Source: an uncultured Pseudodesulfovibrio sp.
GTDB taxonomy: Bacteria; Desulfobacterota; Desulfovibrionia; Desulfovibrionales; Desulfovibrionaceae
Reading direction: 5' to 3'
Assembly: GCF_963675635.1 (NCBI RefSeq)
Contig: NZ_OY776488.1
Coordinates: 2,872,001-2,936,000, forward strand
Length of the DNA stretch: 64,000 nt
The notes beneath the pieces were generated by a model. That model worked only from the letters and a program-made list of their open reading frames with translations. It did not search any database and was not told the DNA's origin. Shown piece by piece: positions 12,265 through 20,236 of this stretch. Within the stretch, counting starts at the first letter, position 1. Every line of letters begins with the position of its first letter. The translations under genes and the position numbers were made by a program.

Positions 12265-13068
12265 ATGCATATCGGAAAAGCCATACGTTTGGAAAGGATA
12301 TTCAATCGCGATACCAGGCGGACAATCATTGTTCCCATGGATCATGGGGTCACAGTCGGACCTATTGCCGGACTTGAGAAGATGCGGGACACGGTTACAA
12401 GTCTGGTGGCGGGTGGGGCCAACGCCGGTCTTGTACACAAGGGACAGGTCAAGCTCGGTCACCGCATGCAGGGGCGCGACTTCGGGTGCATTGTCCATTT
12501 GTCAGCCGGTACCTGTCTGTCTCCGTTTCCCAACCTGAAGCGGCTTGTGACGACCGTGGAGGAGGCCATTCGTCTGGGGGCAGACGGGGTCAGCGTCCAC
12601 GTTAATCTGGGCGACGAAACAGAGGGACAGATGCTGACCGATCTCGGCAAGGTTGCCGCTTCGGCCTCTGAATGGGGGATGCCGCTTCTGGCAATGGTCT
12701 ATGCCCGTGGCCCCAAAGTGGCTGATGAGTATGATCCTGATGCCGTGGCCCACTGCGCTCGTGTGGGCGCGGAATTGGGGGCAGACGTGGTCAAGGTCAA
12801 CTATCCCGGCGATCCCGAGAGCTTTGCCCGTGTTGTGGAATGTGCCTGCGTGCCCGTGGTCATTGCCGGTGGAGCAAAAATGAAATCTACTCGCGAATTC
12901 CTGGATATTGTCAGGACATCAATTGACGCCGGCGGCGCAGGACTGTCTGTCGGACGGAACGTATTTCAACATTCGAATCCGACACGGTTGGTGGAAGTCC
13001 TCAATCGTATTGTTCACGAAGGTTTCTCGGTGGACGATGCCGTGGAAGGGTACGAGGATATTCTCTAG
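12265..13068 (+). CDS. DhnA/ADH-synthase-like class I aldolase
   Basis: About 267 residues from the ATG preceded by GAGTGAGG. Motifs match 2-amino-3,7-dideoxy-D-threo-hept-6-ulosonate synthase: [13 protein letters not shown] (Asp of the active site), LAMVYARGP and the Schiff-base Lys in [12 protein letters not shown], with the phosphate-binding PVVIAGG and GLSVGRNVF. In archaea and Desulfovibrio this enzyme starts the alternative route to 3-dehydroquinate for aromatic amino acids. The usual partner (dehydroquinate synthase II) and aro genes are not next to it, so a fructose-bisphosphate aldolase-like role is possible. A terminator follows directly. Confidence 0.8.
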   Translation: MHIGKAIRLERIFNRDTRRTIIVPMDHGVTVGPIAGLEKMRDTVTSLVAGGANAGLVHKGQVKLGHRMQGRDFGCIVHLSAGTCLSPFPNLKRLVTTVEEAIRLGADGVSVHVNLGDETEGQMLTDLGKVAASASEWGMPLLAMVYARGPKVADEYDPDAVAHCARVGAELGADVVKVNYPGDPESFARVVECACVPVVIAGGAKMKSTREFLDIVRTSIDAGGAGLSVGRNVFQHSNPTRLVEVLNRIVHEGFSVDDAVEGYEDIL

Positions 13069-13086
13069 GCAGTTTTTCTCAATGAG

Positions 13087-13125
13087 ACAAAAGGCCCTGG
13101 CGCACATCGTGCCAGGGCCTTTTGT
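13087..13125 (+). terminator. Rho-independent terminator after the aldolase gene
   Basis: A GC-rich stem (ACAAAAGGCCCTGGC paired with GCCAGGGCCTTTTGT) ends in a T tract. It lies 18 nt past the aldolase stop codon. Confidence 0.93.
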
Positions 13126-13148
13126 TCGTTTTTTTGTTTGATCCAGTG

Positions 13149-13358
13149 TCATTTTTGGTGTTCGTCCGTCCCGTCTTCCTGCATGTGTCTTTTTGCATAC
13201 CGAGTTGTTGTCATGCCCTGCATGTGACCCTGTGTTTTGGTTTTGCCCGTGTTTCCCCTGTCCACGGCCGAAGACACCAGAATACCTCTGGATTCGAAGT
13301 CTCGAACCGTCGGAAGCCGTTGTGTTCCTTTGGTAATCATAAGCATGACTTGACGCAT
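13149..13358 (-). CDS. Small hypothetical protein, 69 residues
   Basis: A short, hydrophilic, Lys/Thr/Gln-rich protein with no recognisable domain (MRQVMLMITKGTQRL at the start). Support for it being real is an AAGGAT ribosome site seven bases before the ATG and a palindromic candidate operator only about 20 nt further upstream. Against it are the odd composition and lack of family resemblance. It faces the aldolase gene convergently. Function unknown. Confidence 0.4.
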   Translation of the reverse strand: MRQVMLMITKGTQRLPTVRDFESRGILVSSAVDRGNTGKTKTQGHMQGMTTTRYAKRHMQEDGTDEHQK

Positions 13359-13379
13359 ATGTGATCCTTTTGGACTTGG

Positions 13380-13406
13380 ATCGCACAGTAATACTGTATG
13401 TGCGAT
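13380..13406. promoter_or_regulatory. Palindromic candidate operator
   Basis: Perfect 8-bp arms ATCGCACA and TGTGCGAT are separated by 11 nt. The inner part holds a second near-palindrome CAGTAATACTG. It sits just upstream of the small minus-strand ORF at 13149-13358, where a repressor or activator site would be expected. The regulator is unknown. The following 13407-13600 stretch is AT-rich and shows no gene. Confidence 0.45.
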
Positions 13407-13603
13407 ATGGTTTTCTATAAATATCGAGTGAGTGATATATGGCTATGTCAGATGTGTTTGAATGTCCAGTTAAAGCTGGCTGTTTTTGTATGTAATGCCC
13501 TATTTTACTTTGAAAAAATTGTAAAATATTTTAAAAAATTTGGCTAAATACAGAGCCCTAACAGAGCTCTTTTGCCTTTGTTTCTGAGGTTACATTGCAC
13601 ATG

Positions 13604-13662
13604 CAAAGCAAAAGGCCATGTAATGCATCAACAAATGATGCATTACATGGCCTTTTGCTTTG
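13604..13662. terminator. Exceptionally long perfect hairpin, likely bidirectional terminator
   Basis: Two 27-nt arms (13604-13630 and 13636-13662) are exact reverse complements around a 5-nt loop ACAAA. The arm begins CAAAGCAAAAGGCCATG. It lies about 30 nt after the end of the minus-strand gene at 13692, so termination is the simple reading. The stem is far longer than termination needs. Confidence 0.8.
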
Positions 13663-13691
13663 TTACTCTATAAATAAAGAATCAGAAAAGC

Positions 13692-14093
13692 TTATTCGGT
13701 GCTGCTTTTAAAGACGAAAATCGGAAGTCGTGCCAATGTCTCCCATTCGCCTTCAGCTTGAATTGCAACGGCAATGACATGTCGGCCTTCGCTCTTAACC
13801 TGCAGGCCAGGGAGTTGGAAGTTCATTTTATGAAGCATGGTGCCTCCGGGAGTGATTTCTTGCATACCCAGTGTGATGGGGTCCCCGGTGGGCGGTATAA
13901 GACTCAATGAGACTGTAAAGGGTTTCTCTCCGCTTTTCTCCAAATCCCACAGGCTGGCGAAGAAGATTGGGGGCAACGTGGCCGGAAGGTCAGGGACCAC
14001 TGCGTGTTCAATGGTCCGAATAAAGGATGTTGAGCTCGATTCCTTGTCGATGATGAGGTCCGAGCAGATAAGTGCATAAATGAGTTCTGTCAT
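13692..14093 (-). CDS. Conserved hypothetical protein, DUF6941-like
   Basis: 133 residues, no signal peptide or membrane helix. The N-terminus YALICSDLIIDKESSSTSFI and the centre PPIFFASLWDLEKSGEKPFTVSLSLIPPTGDP resemble the small DUF6941 family of beta-rich proteins, which open with a similar ALLC-D motif; this match is from memory and is tentative. The role is unknown. It follows the HEAT-repeat gene by 13 nt on the same strand, so the two are probably co-transcribed. Confidence 0.65.
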   Translation of the reverse strand: MTELIYALICSDLIIDKESSSTSFIRTIEHAVVPDLPATLPPIFFASLWDLEKSGEKPFTVSLSLIPPTGDPITLGMQEITPGGTMLHKMNFQLPGLQVKSEGRHVIAVAIQAEGEWETLARLPIFVFKSSTE

Positions 14094-14106
14094 GGTGACT
14101 CCATTG

Positions 14107-15093
14107 TTACTGTGTGTGCATGGCGCCGGTCATGGATCGGCGCAATTCCTCTGGCAGCGTGTTCGCCAGTTCCGGGTCTATGCCGGTCAAAAGCAGAGCC
14201 GCGGCAACCTTCTGGCCTTCGGTGCCAGTTGCTAAAGTTGTCCTGAGTGCCGGTTCTGCAACCGTTCCCATGCGCGCCAGGGTATAGAGGGCTATGTTGC
14301 CCATGGGCGTTCCCGGTCTGGTTAACAGTCTGACCAGTGTGGGAGCGGCCTTGGCGCCGATGCGTGCGACTGGACTCTGACTGTCGGAAGTGCCGATCAG
14401 CGTCAGTTCGTGATAGACGAGCGCAGGGCTCGGGCCGATCAGGTCCAGGGTTTCACTGATGACATGCACGACCCGCATGTCGTCGTCCTTAAGGGCGTGG
14501 ATCAGGGCTGGCGCTGCCGACAGGGCATCATCCCCCATTTGACCCAGCAGCCAGGCCGCTTTAGCCTTGGCAAAGGGATCATCCATTTTCAGCATGGCCG
14601 TCAAGGCTGGAATAGCCGGTTTTCCCATTTTACTGAGGGCGAGAGCTGCGCCGTTACGGACGTGCTCGTTGGGGTGAAGCAGGAGGCGAGCAGTGGCTGT
14701 TGCTGCGGGTTCACCGATTTTAGCCAGTGCGTGCGCAGCCAGACTCCGAACTGTCGTATCCTTGTCGCTCAGGGCTTTGAGTAATCCCTGAGTTGCCAGT
14801 TCCGGTACAGGCATATAGGCCAGAGCAAGCACGGCTCCTCGTCGTTGCTCGGTTGTCCCGTTGTCTGTGATTTTCAGGAAGCATCCCATGCATCCTTGCC
14901 CGCTTTCAGAGAGAGCCTTGATCCCGGCAGCGCGTTCCGTCGAGTCCTGACTGTGAAGCATGGCTGCGATGTCAGAGGCCAGTGTCGTGTTCATCGTGTC
15001 AGCGGCCTGAACGGGAATGACCAGAAGTCCGATGAAAAGCACGATGAGTACACTCTGTTTGCCGATGGTCGTAAATTGTCGAAAGTCTAACAT
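14107..15093 (-). CDS. Exported HEAT-repeat protein
   Basis: About 328 residues from the start MLDFRQFTTIGKQ, which is preceded by AAAGGA. A signal peptide (SVLIVLFIGLLVIPVQAADT) is followed by repeated HEAT/PBS-lyase-like helices: GAVLALAYMP, RSLAAHALAKIGEPAA, RNGAALALSKMGKPAIPAL, AKAAWLLGQMG. These alpha-solenoids usually mediate protein contacts. It is expected in the periplasm. It probably forms an operon with the 133-residue protein downstream. The frame can be extended upstream to 15183 but this would bury the signal peptide. Confidence 0.8.
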   Translation of the reverse strand: MLDFRQFTTIGKQSVLIVLFIGLLVIPVQAADTMNTTLASDIAAMLHSQDSTERAAGIKALSESGQGCMGCFLKITDNGTTEQRRGAVLALAYMPVPELATQGLLKALSDKDTTVRSLAAHALAKIGEPAATATARLLLHPNEHVRNGAALALSKMGKPAIPALTAMLKMDDPFAKAKAAWLLGQMGDDALSAAPALIHALKDDDMRVVHVISETLDLIGPSPALVYHELTLIGTSDSQSPVARIGAKAAPTLVRLLTRPGTPMGNIALYTLARMGTVAEPALRTTLATGTEGQKVAAALLLTGIDPELANTLPEELRRSMTGAMHTQ

Positions 15094-15118
15094 GTGTATC
15101 CTTTGCAGAGTTAAAGGG

Positions 15119-15865
15119 CTACTTGCGGGACATGTCATTCCAGGCCCAGACAACTTTTCCGCCGATGGCGTGGGTGATTTCACCCTGGAAATCCTGTTTC
15201 AGCCGGTACGTCGTCGGGGGGTGAATACGGTTGTTTTCCGAGTAGAAAATCAATTCCAGATCTTCATCAAGGCGTCGTGTGTTGACGCGTTTGATGCTGA
15301 TTGATCCGTTGGAACCCGGTTCGCGGACGAGCATGATCTTACCGGCCGGACTGGGGTCTCTGTCACTTCGATCGACAATGATTATATCGCCGGAGTGCAG
15401 CGTTGGCTCCATGTGTCGCTCGCCTGCTCCGACCTCAACGGCAACCAGATTTGAGCGGAAGCGGATGGATTCCTGATGCCGCCAGACCAGTATCCAGCCT
15501 TCAATCTTGTCTTCGGGAATAAGGCCGGAGGAAACTGCGACTGCCGGTGAGGTCAACGGGACAGCCATATAATCATCTGATTGCGGTTCCGGTAGAGCCG
15601 CCTCTGATTCACTTGGGAACGGCAGGTTGAAACAGACTTCTCTTGAAGCATCCACCGGCTCGTCGCCGAAAAGAATTGACACGCCCACTTTGTCAAGAAT
15701 GTGTCCGAGAGATTCCGAATTGAGGCCTCGTTCCTTTTTCAGAAAGCGGTTGAGCTGGGATGGATCAACTCCGAGTTCGTCCGCCATACGCTTGTTGTTG
15801 GAGTATCGCTTACCAGGGCCGATGCGGTCGATGAGTGCTTGTCGCACCTCGTCGGTGAATCCCAT
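15119..15865 (-). CDS. Phage-type repressor with S24/LexA-like domain lacking the catalytic serine
   Basis: 248 residues. An N-terminal helix-turn-helix (NNKRMADELGVDPSQLNRFLKK, about 23-45) is followed by a linker and a C-terminal S24 fold (about 135-240). The expected nucleophile motif GxSMEPT reads GERHMEPTLHSGDIIIVD, with His in place of Ser. The Lys position (SISIKRVN) is kept. Known S24 repressors cleave themselves on RecA activation; this one should not be able to. It is divergent from DUF5675 and HTH genes of phage type across 157 bp containing an inverted repeat. It may be a domesticated phage regulator. Confidence 0.87.
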   Translation of the reverse strand: MGFTDEVRQALIDRIGPGKRYSNNKRMADELGVDPSQLNRFLKKERGLNSESLGHILDKVGVSILFGDEPVDASREVCFNLPFPSESEAALPEPQSDDYMAVPLTSPAVAVSSGLIPEDKIEGWILVWRHQESIRFRSNLVAVEVGAGERHMEPTLHSGDIIIVDRSDRDPSPAGKIMLVREPGSNGSISIKRVNTRRLDEDLELIFYSENNRIHPPTTYRLKQDFQGEITHAIGGKVVWAWNDMSRK

Positions 15866-15947
15866 GACATCCTCTTGTTGCGGTTAATGGTTGCCCTTGT
15901 TTATACAGCAAAGTTGGCAAATGTCTAAATGTATGTTGTAAAATTTG

Positions 15948-15966
15948 TTGACTTCCAAATAGTCAA
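15948..15966. promoter_or_regulatory. Inverted repeat in the divergent repressor/DUF5675 region
   Basis: TTGACT and AGTCAA flank a 7-nt spacer. The site lies between divergent starts at 15865 and 16023, where a cI-like repressor would bind. TTGACT could double as a -35 box. The surrounding 120 nt is markedly AT-rich. Confidence 0.45.
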
Positions 15967-16022
15967 ATAACTATATCTTGAAAAAATCAAATTGTATTTT
16001 GTCAAACATGGAGATCTAAACA

Positions 16023-16424
16023 ATGGAAACAGCAGATATTATTCGTTTGGAAAAAGGTGATGACGGGACATTCGGAGTGCTGCGCCTCAACGGGCAAATT
16101 ATGTGCATGACCTTAGAACCGCCGGATATGGGGAATCAGGTTGACGAGTCCTGTATCCCGGCTGGAGAGTATCTTTGCAGTCGCGTAGAGTCTCCCGCAT
16201 TCGGAAGGACCTATGAGATTGTCGACGTGCCGGGGCGTTCGCACATTCTGTTCCATCAGGGGAATGTGGTAGCTGACACTCGTGGGTGTGTGTTGCTGGG
16301 GAGAAATTTTGGCTTTCTTGACGGCTCTCGTGGAGTCATGCAGTCAAGGTCGGCCTTCCGGGAATTTCTGGATCGACTTGGCGGGCAGCAGTCGTTCGTG
16401 GTCAGGGTGGAAGAGGTATGCTGA
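16023..16424 (+). CDS. DUF5675 family protein (phage-associated)
   Basis: 133 residues. The pattern TFGVLRLNGQIMCMTLEPP, then CIPAGEYLCSRVESP, then HILFHQGNVVADTRGCVLLG is the DUF5675 signature. Members are common in phages and in phage-derived secretion or tail loci, where they are suspected to act on the cell wall or in the tail; biochemical function is unproven. It overlaps the following HTH gene by 7 nt and starts opposite the repressor. There are no capsid or integrase genes nearby. Confidence 0.83.
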   Translation: METADIIRLEKGDDGTFGVLRLNGQIMCMTLEPPDMGNQVDESCIPAGEYLCSRVESPAFGRTYEIVDVPGRSHILFHQGNVVADTRGCVLLGRNFGFLDGSRGVMQSRSAFREFLDRLGGQQSFVVRVEEVC

Positions 16425-16663
16425 AATCACAGGATATCTGCTTAAAAGGCGCGCGCGAGATATGTGATGCCGTTGGTGAGAATTCACGAAATATCATAGA
16501 GTTGGTCCGTGACAAAGGGCTGCCGGCCTGGAAGCGGGAAGACAAGGGCTCATGGCGGGCTCTTCCCGAAGATCTGCATCGCTGGATACGTGAACAGCGA
16601 GATCGGAACATCAGTAATTACGTGTTCCGGGAGCGTTGGGATACCCTTGAAGGCGATGAGTAA
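16418..16663 (+). CDS. Small winged-helix protein, candidate small terminase (Nu1-like)
   Basis: 81 residues. The core GAREICDAVGENSRNIIELV, then DKGLPAWKR, then WRALPEDLHRWIREQRD has the layout of excisionase/Nu1-type winged helices: a turn-helix, a 'GLPAWK' wing, and a closing helix. In lambda gpNu1 this fold recognises the packaging site. The gene overlaps DUF5675, giving a two-gene unit. With a terminase large subunit at 25062, a packaging role is possible but remains inference. It could equally be a transcription regulator. Confidence 0.7.
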   Translation: MLKSQDICLKGAREICDAVGENSRNIIELVRDKGLPAWKREDKGSWRALPEDLHRWIREQRDRNISNYVFRERWDTLEGDE

Positions 16664-16681
16664 GTCTTGTTTTAATTCGTT

Positions 16682-17986
16682 TTAAGGCAGTATTGAGATG
16701 AGGGAGACCGAGTCGAGCAGAGTCGTGGCGAGGTTGTCGATTTCCAGGCCAGGCTCCAGTGTGGTGATGGCTGTGGTTCCGATTATTTTTCGGCCATAGC
16801 CGTCGCCGATCTTGGTTTTGACGCCCCATATCGCGTGGAAAACCACAGGTTCATTGTCCCGGCTGCCAACGTAAAGCATGATGTGCCCCGGTTTGCGAAC
16901 CAGTGTCATGAAGGGGACGGCTGTTTCCAGAATCCGTTCCTTTTTTTCTTCGGGATCCAATCCTTCCAAGGATATCTGCGTACCGAATTCTATTTGTTTG
17001 CCGGAGTTGCGTGGCAGGAAGATGCCGAAGGCTGCCATGAGATCCATGGTCGTGGCCGAACAGTCTCGGTTTTCATACAGGCCGCCCCATCCGTATTGGA
17101 GGCCGAGCATGGTGTTCGCCAGTCTTGCAAAATTGGCAGGGGTGGCCGGGATAGGTGCTGTTTCCGTTGCCCCTTGAGGGAGGCTCGCATGGATGGCTAG
17201 TGCGTTTCCTTCACGATCACGTACTGGAATGATGAAGCTTTGTTCTGTGGTCCCATCGACGGGAATCAGTGTTCCGATGTGTCCGGTGAAGTGATAGTTC
17301 CCCTGGCTGTCGGTGACGGGAACAGAATCAGTGGTCAATGTGACATATGCTCCGGTGCGATACGCCTTGGCAAAGTCGGTGCCCACCCATGCTATGTCTC
17401 GTGCCTGTACCCAGCCGAAAGCGAATCTGGATTCCACAAGAATCCACGCTCCGTCGGCGCTGGCGTGGGAGGCATACAGTGGCGTCCCGGCCAGGATCAA
17501 TGAGTTCTGCATATAGTCGAAAGGGAAACCCTCGCCCGCTTCGTTGAAGTCGAAGAATGCCGGGTGATTGGTGGGGAGCACCCGCAGGCTTGAGTTTGTC
17601 ACGGTAATGGCCCGGCGCCCTATGGACGGATATGCCTCAACACGTGAAGCCTCGGTCATGTCGTGTATCCAGCGGGAGTCGCGGAGCAGGGTGTTTTCAC
17701 CGTACAATTTTTTACTGCCGTATACGGTGAGTCCCCAGAATGCCTCCTTTGCAGAAAGACTAGGTCTTGTCCTATCCCAGGGACCAAAATGCTCCTTTAT
17801 GAATTGAACGTATGCCTGGTGCTGTATTTCGGGAGATATGATCGGTGAGTTGACCGGCAGACCATGATACGCTCCAGTGTTCTGCTCCAGTTCGACCAGG
17901 TCCAGAACAGGGGCATTGGGGTCCTGTGCCGCGCAACCTGCCAGCAGGAGGAACGTCAGGACAAGCGCAAAGGTGTGCCGGATCAT
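16682..17986 (-). CDS. SH3-domain NlpC/P60 peptidase lipoprotein
   Basis: About 434 residues from ATG 17986. A lipoprotein signal (FALVLTFLLLAGCAAQ, lipobox LAGC) is followed by SH3-like segments (SLRVLPTNHPAF; GWVQARDIAWVG) and a C-terminal NlpC/P60 domain. The likely catalytic Cys is in YENRDCSATTMDL and the His in RKPGHIMLYVG. It would cleave peptidoglycan stem peptides at the outer membrane or periplasm. It starts 10 nt after the flavin reductase stop on the same strand. The three preceding minus-strand genes may be in the same unit. Confidence 0.88.
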   Translation of the reverse strand: MIRHTFALVLTFLLLAGCAAQDPNAPVLDLVELEQNTGAYHGLPVNSPIISPEIQHQAYVQFIKEHFGPWDRTRPSLSAKEAFWGLTVYGSKKLYGENTLLRDSRWIHDMTEASRVEAYPSIGRRAITVTNSSLRVLPTNHPAFFDFNEAGEGFPFDYMQNSLILAGTPLYASHASADGAWILVESRFAFGWVQARDIAWVGTDFAKAYRTGAYVTLTTDSVPVTDSQGNYHFTGHIGTLIPVDGTTEQSFIIPVRDREGNALAIHASLPQGATETAPIPATPANFARLANTMLGLQYGWGGLYENRDCSATTMDLMAAFGIFLPRNSGKQIEFGTQISLEGLDPEEKKERILETAVPFMTLVRKPGHIMLYVGSRDNEPVVFHAIWGVKTKIGDGYGRKIIGTTAITTLEPGLEIDNLATTLLDSVSLISILP

Positions 17987-17996
17987 TGTCAATCGC

Positions 17997-18572
17997 CTAC
18001 TTCTTCATGAATTTTTTGCCGATGCTGAATCCCTGTCCCACGAATTTGGAAACCGTATGATAGGCACGGGTGCCAGGGCTGAAAATCAGGGGAAGAACCT
18101 TGTCCGGGTCTGGGTGTTGGCCATCGATAAGTTTATCTTCGTCGCATTTGACGTCTTTGATTTCGCCTATGAGCAGAGTGTGGATGCCTTGTTCATAGGT
18201 GCCGGTCAGTTCGCATTCAATGATCAGCGGAAACTCTTCGATATACGGCGCGTTCACGCAGTCGCTCTTTGTCGGCGTCAGGCCGGTGGCTGCAAACTTG
18301 TCTTCGTTTTTGCCCGAGACCATGCCGAGGTAATCTGATTCAGCAGCCAGATATTCGGGACAGACGGATACGGTGAACGCCTTGTGCTTCATGATCCCCG
18401 CATATGTGTAGCGGGATGGACGCAATGAAACTGTCAGGCTTGCGGGATCAGAACTGCATATGCCGCCCCAGGCCGCGATCATGGCGTTGGGCTTGCCGTC
18501 TTCTGCGTAAGCACCCACTGCCCATACAGGGGTGGGTTGGGCCAGAGTCTTGGGGCCGAGTGATTTTTTCAT
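17997..18572 (-). CDS. Flavin reductase-like FMN-binding protein
   Basis: About 191 residues from MKKSLGPKTL, which has AAGGAG seven bases upstream; the long extension to 18716 runs into the neighbouring gene and is discarded. The body matches the flavin reductase-like split-barrel family: VGAYAEDGKPNAMIAAWGGICSS, then SLTVSLRPSRYTY, then FTVSVCPEYLAAESDYLG. Members bind FMN and reduce flavins or oxygen. It lies between a U32-like gene and an NlpC/P60 lipoprotein on the same strand. The partner is unknown. Confidence 0.87.
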   Translation of the reverse strand: MKKSLGPKTLAQPTPVWAVGAYAEDGKPNAMIAAWGGICSSDPASLTVSLRPSRYTYAGIMKHKAFTVSVCPEYLAAESDYLGMVSGKNEDKFAATGLTPTKSDCVNAPYIEEFPLIIECELTGTYEQGIHTLLIGEIKDVKCDEDKLIDGQHPDPDKVLPLIFSPGTRAYHTVSKFVGQGFSIGKKFMKK

Positions 18573-18637
18573 GATTTGCTCCTTGTATGTAGGCAAGTCT
18601 ATGTCATTTCTCCCGAAAGGGGAATGGCAGTCAGTGA

Positions 18638-19693
18638 TTACAATCGTGAAAGGCGAGATTCCGAGTGCTCCGCGACAGAGTGCATGATCCCTTCGCACCA
18701 TCCGCAGCCAAGACAATTCTTGTCGCAGGTCGTGACCTGGGTAAACAATTTTTCGGGCAAGCTCTTGTTGGGGATGGTTATCCGGTTGGCGAGATCCCCC
18801 ATGGCGTCCATGAGATCGAGCAGGTTGCCTGTATAGGAGCCGTCAATATAGGCGGTGATCGTGCGCTTGAGAAAAGTGATTCCCTTGGTGCGTCCGCACA
18901 GTTTGATGCCGTCGACCTGACCTTGGTACCAGAGGACATCCTCGGGGCGGATGAATGGCGAGGCGAGCATGAGGCCGGGGTCCTGCAACAGTCTGCGTAC
19001 ACAGCCGAGATCGCGGTTCATGGCAAAGGTCCGTTCGCGGCACAGCCCTTCATTGACCATTGATATATGCGCATCGTGGGCCGGTTTGTACGGACATTGG
19101 AGCAGGCAGCCTTCATTGGCCAGGAGGTGGATTTTGATTGTCGGGTAAAGGCTGCGGACTGCGTTGATGATCTTGTCCAGACGCGAAGGATTTCTGTTCA
19201 ATGCACGGTCCGGGACGATTCGGGACGGCGGCTTGAACATGGTTCCGTCGATCATGGTCAGCATGGCGAAGAGTCGTTCAGGGGAATCGAGCATGCAGTT
19301 GACGCTTGGCACTGCCTCCAAAGAGCTGACGAGCTCGGGGTGCGTGTCGGAAAGAGCCTGGAGAAAATACGGATCGGCGAAGATGACGCCTGAAAGGTCG
19401 GTTCTTTCGAGGATATGTTCAAGTCGGCGTGCGGTCTCATCCAGACAGGTCTTGCCGAAATAGCGTCCCGGCGCATGCAGTCTGGCATTCATGAGCACAA
19501 ATTTTTTTACGCCCGTGAGCGAAGAGAGGCCCTCGATGATTTTGTCCAGTCCCGGGCTTTTCATGCGGTGGCGGCTGTCGGCCAGTCGCTGGTCGTACAA
19601 AGAGAAATGGACCGATGCCAGCGAGGCTGCATGGCGGGCCAGGAATTCAGGATAGTCCCCGTCCGGGACAAAGGGAACATCAAAGGGAACCAT
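18638..19693 (-). CDS. U32-peptidase-like cysteine-rich protein
   Basis: 351 residues. A TIM-barrel-like body contains NEGCLLQCPYKPAHDAH near residues 200-215, resembling the conserved cysteine/His signature of the peptidase U32/YhbU group. A C-terminal Cys cluster CDKNCLGCGWC (about 325-335) suggests an iron-sulfur site, as in RlhA/TrhP-like U32 proteins. U32 proteins act in RNA hydroxylation or cofactor pathways rather than as true peptidases in several cases. The exact subfamily is uncertain. Transcribed with flavin reductase and near TrxC. Confidence 0.65.
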   Translation of the reverse strand: MVPFDVPFVPDGDYPEFLARHAASLASVHFSLYDQRLADSRHRMKSPGLDKIIEGLSSLTGVKKFVLMNARLHAPGRYFGKTCLDETARRLEHILERTDLSGVIFADPYFLQALSDTHPELVSSLEAVPSVNCMLDSPERLFAMLTMIDGTMFKPPSRIVPDRALNRNPSRLDKIINAVRSLYPTIKIHLLANEGCLLQCPYKPAHDAHISMVNEGLCRERTFAMNRDLGCVRRLLQDPGLMLASPFIRPEDVLWYQGQVDGIKLCGRTKGITFLKRTITAYIDGSYTGNLLDLMDAMGDLANRITIPNKSLPEKLFTQVTTCDKNCLGCGWCEGIMHSVAEHSESRLSRL

Positions 19694-19741
19694 AGTCTCT
19701 TTTCGCCTGTGCGTCCCGTTACGTCAAGAGGGTTTGGGAAA

Positions 19742-20179
19742 TCAACGTGTAGAGTTGTTGACCCAGTTTACAATGTCCTGAGCATTCATGGCACCTGGCT
19801 GGCGAGCAATTTCGTGCCCGCTCTTGAACAGGATCAGCGTGGGAACAGCCCTGACATTGAAGCGAGCCGCTATGGCCTGATCCGCCGTTGTATCCAGTTT
19901 AGCCAGGCGCACTTTGGGATGAAGGCGTTTGGCTGCGTCATCGAATTGAGGTCCCATCATCAAGCATGGACCACATGTAGGTGAATAAAAATCCACCAGT
20001 ACCGGGATGTCGTTTTTGGTTATATGGCGGTCAAAAGTCGTACCAACCAATTCAAGCGGCGTTGCTTCGAAAACCTTGGTTTTGCATTTGCCGCACACGG
20101 CTTCGGCTTCTCGTCCGGCATGGACGCGATTCAGAGCCCTGCAGGCCGGACAGACAATGAGTTTGGTATCAGCGGTCAT
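19742..20179 (-). CDS. trxC: Thioredoxin 2 (zinc-binding)
   Basis: About 145 residues from MTADTKLIVC, which has GGAGG eight bases before the ATG. Two N-terminal CxxC pairs (IVCPACRALNR and CGKCK) form the zinc ribbon that marks TrxC. The thioredoxin fold carries the active site DFYSPTCGPCLMM and the cis-Pro in VRAVPTLILF. It is a cytoplasmic disulfide reductase linked to oxidative stress. No operon partner is certain; the U32-like gene lies 49 nt downstream. Confidence 0.93.
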   Translation of the reverse strand: MTADTKLIVCPACRALNRVHAGREAEAVCGKCKTKVFEATPLELVGTTFDRHITKNDIPVLVDFYSPTCGPCLMMGPQFDDAAKRLHPKVRLAKLDTTADQAIAARFNVRAVPTLILFKSGHEIARQPGAMNAQDIVNWVNNSTR

Positions 20180-20236
20180 GGGTATTTCCTCCATTTCACA
20201 GAGTAATCATCATAAAATCAGGAGCAAGGGAATGTG

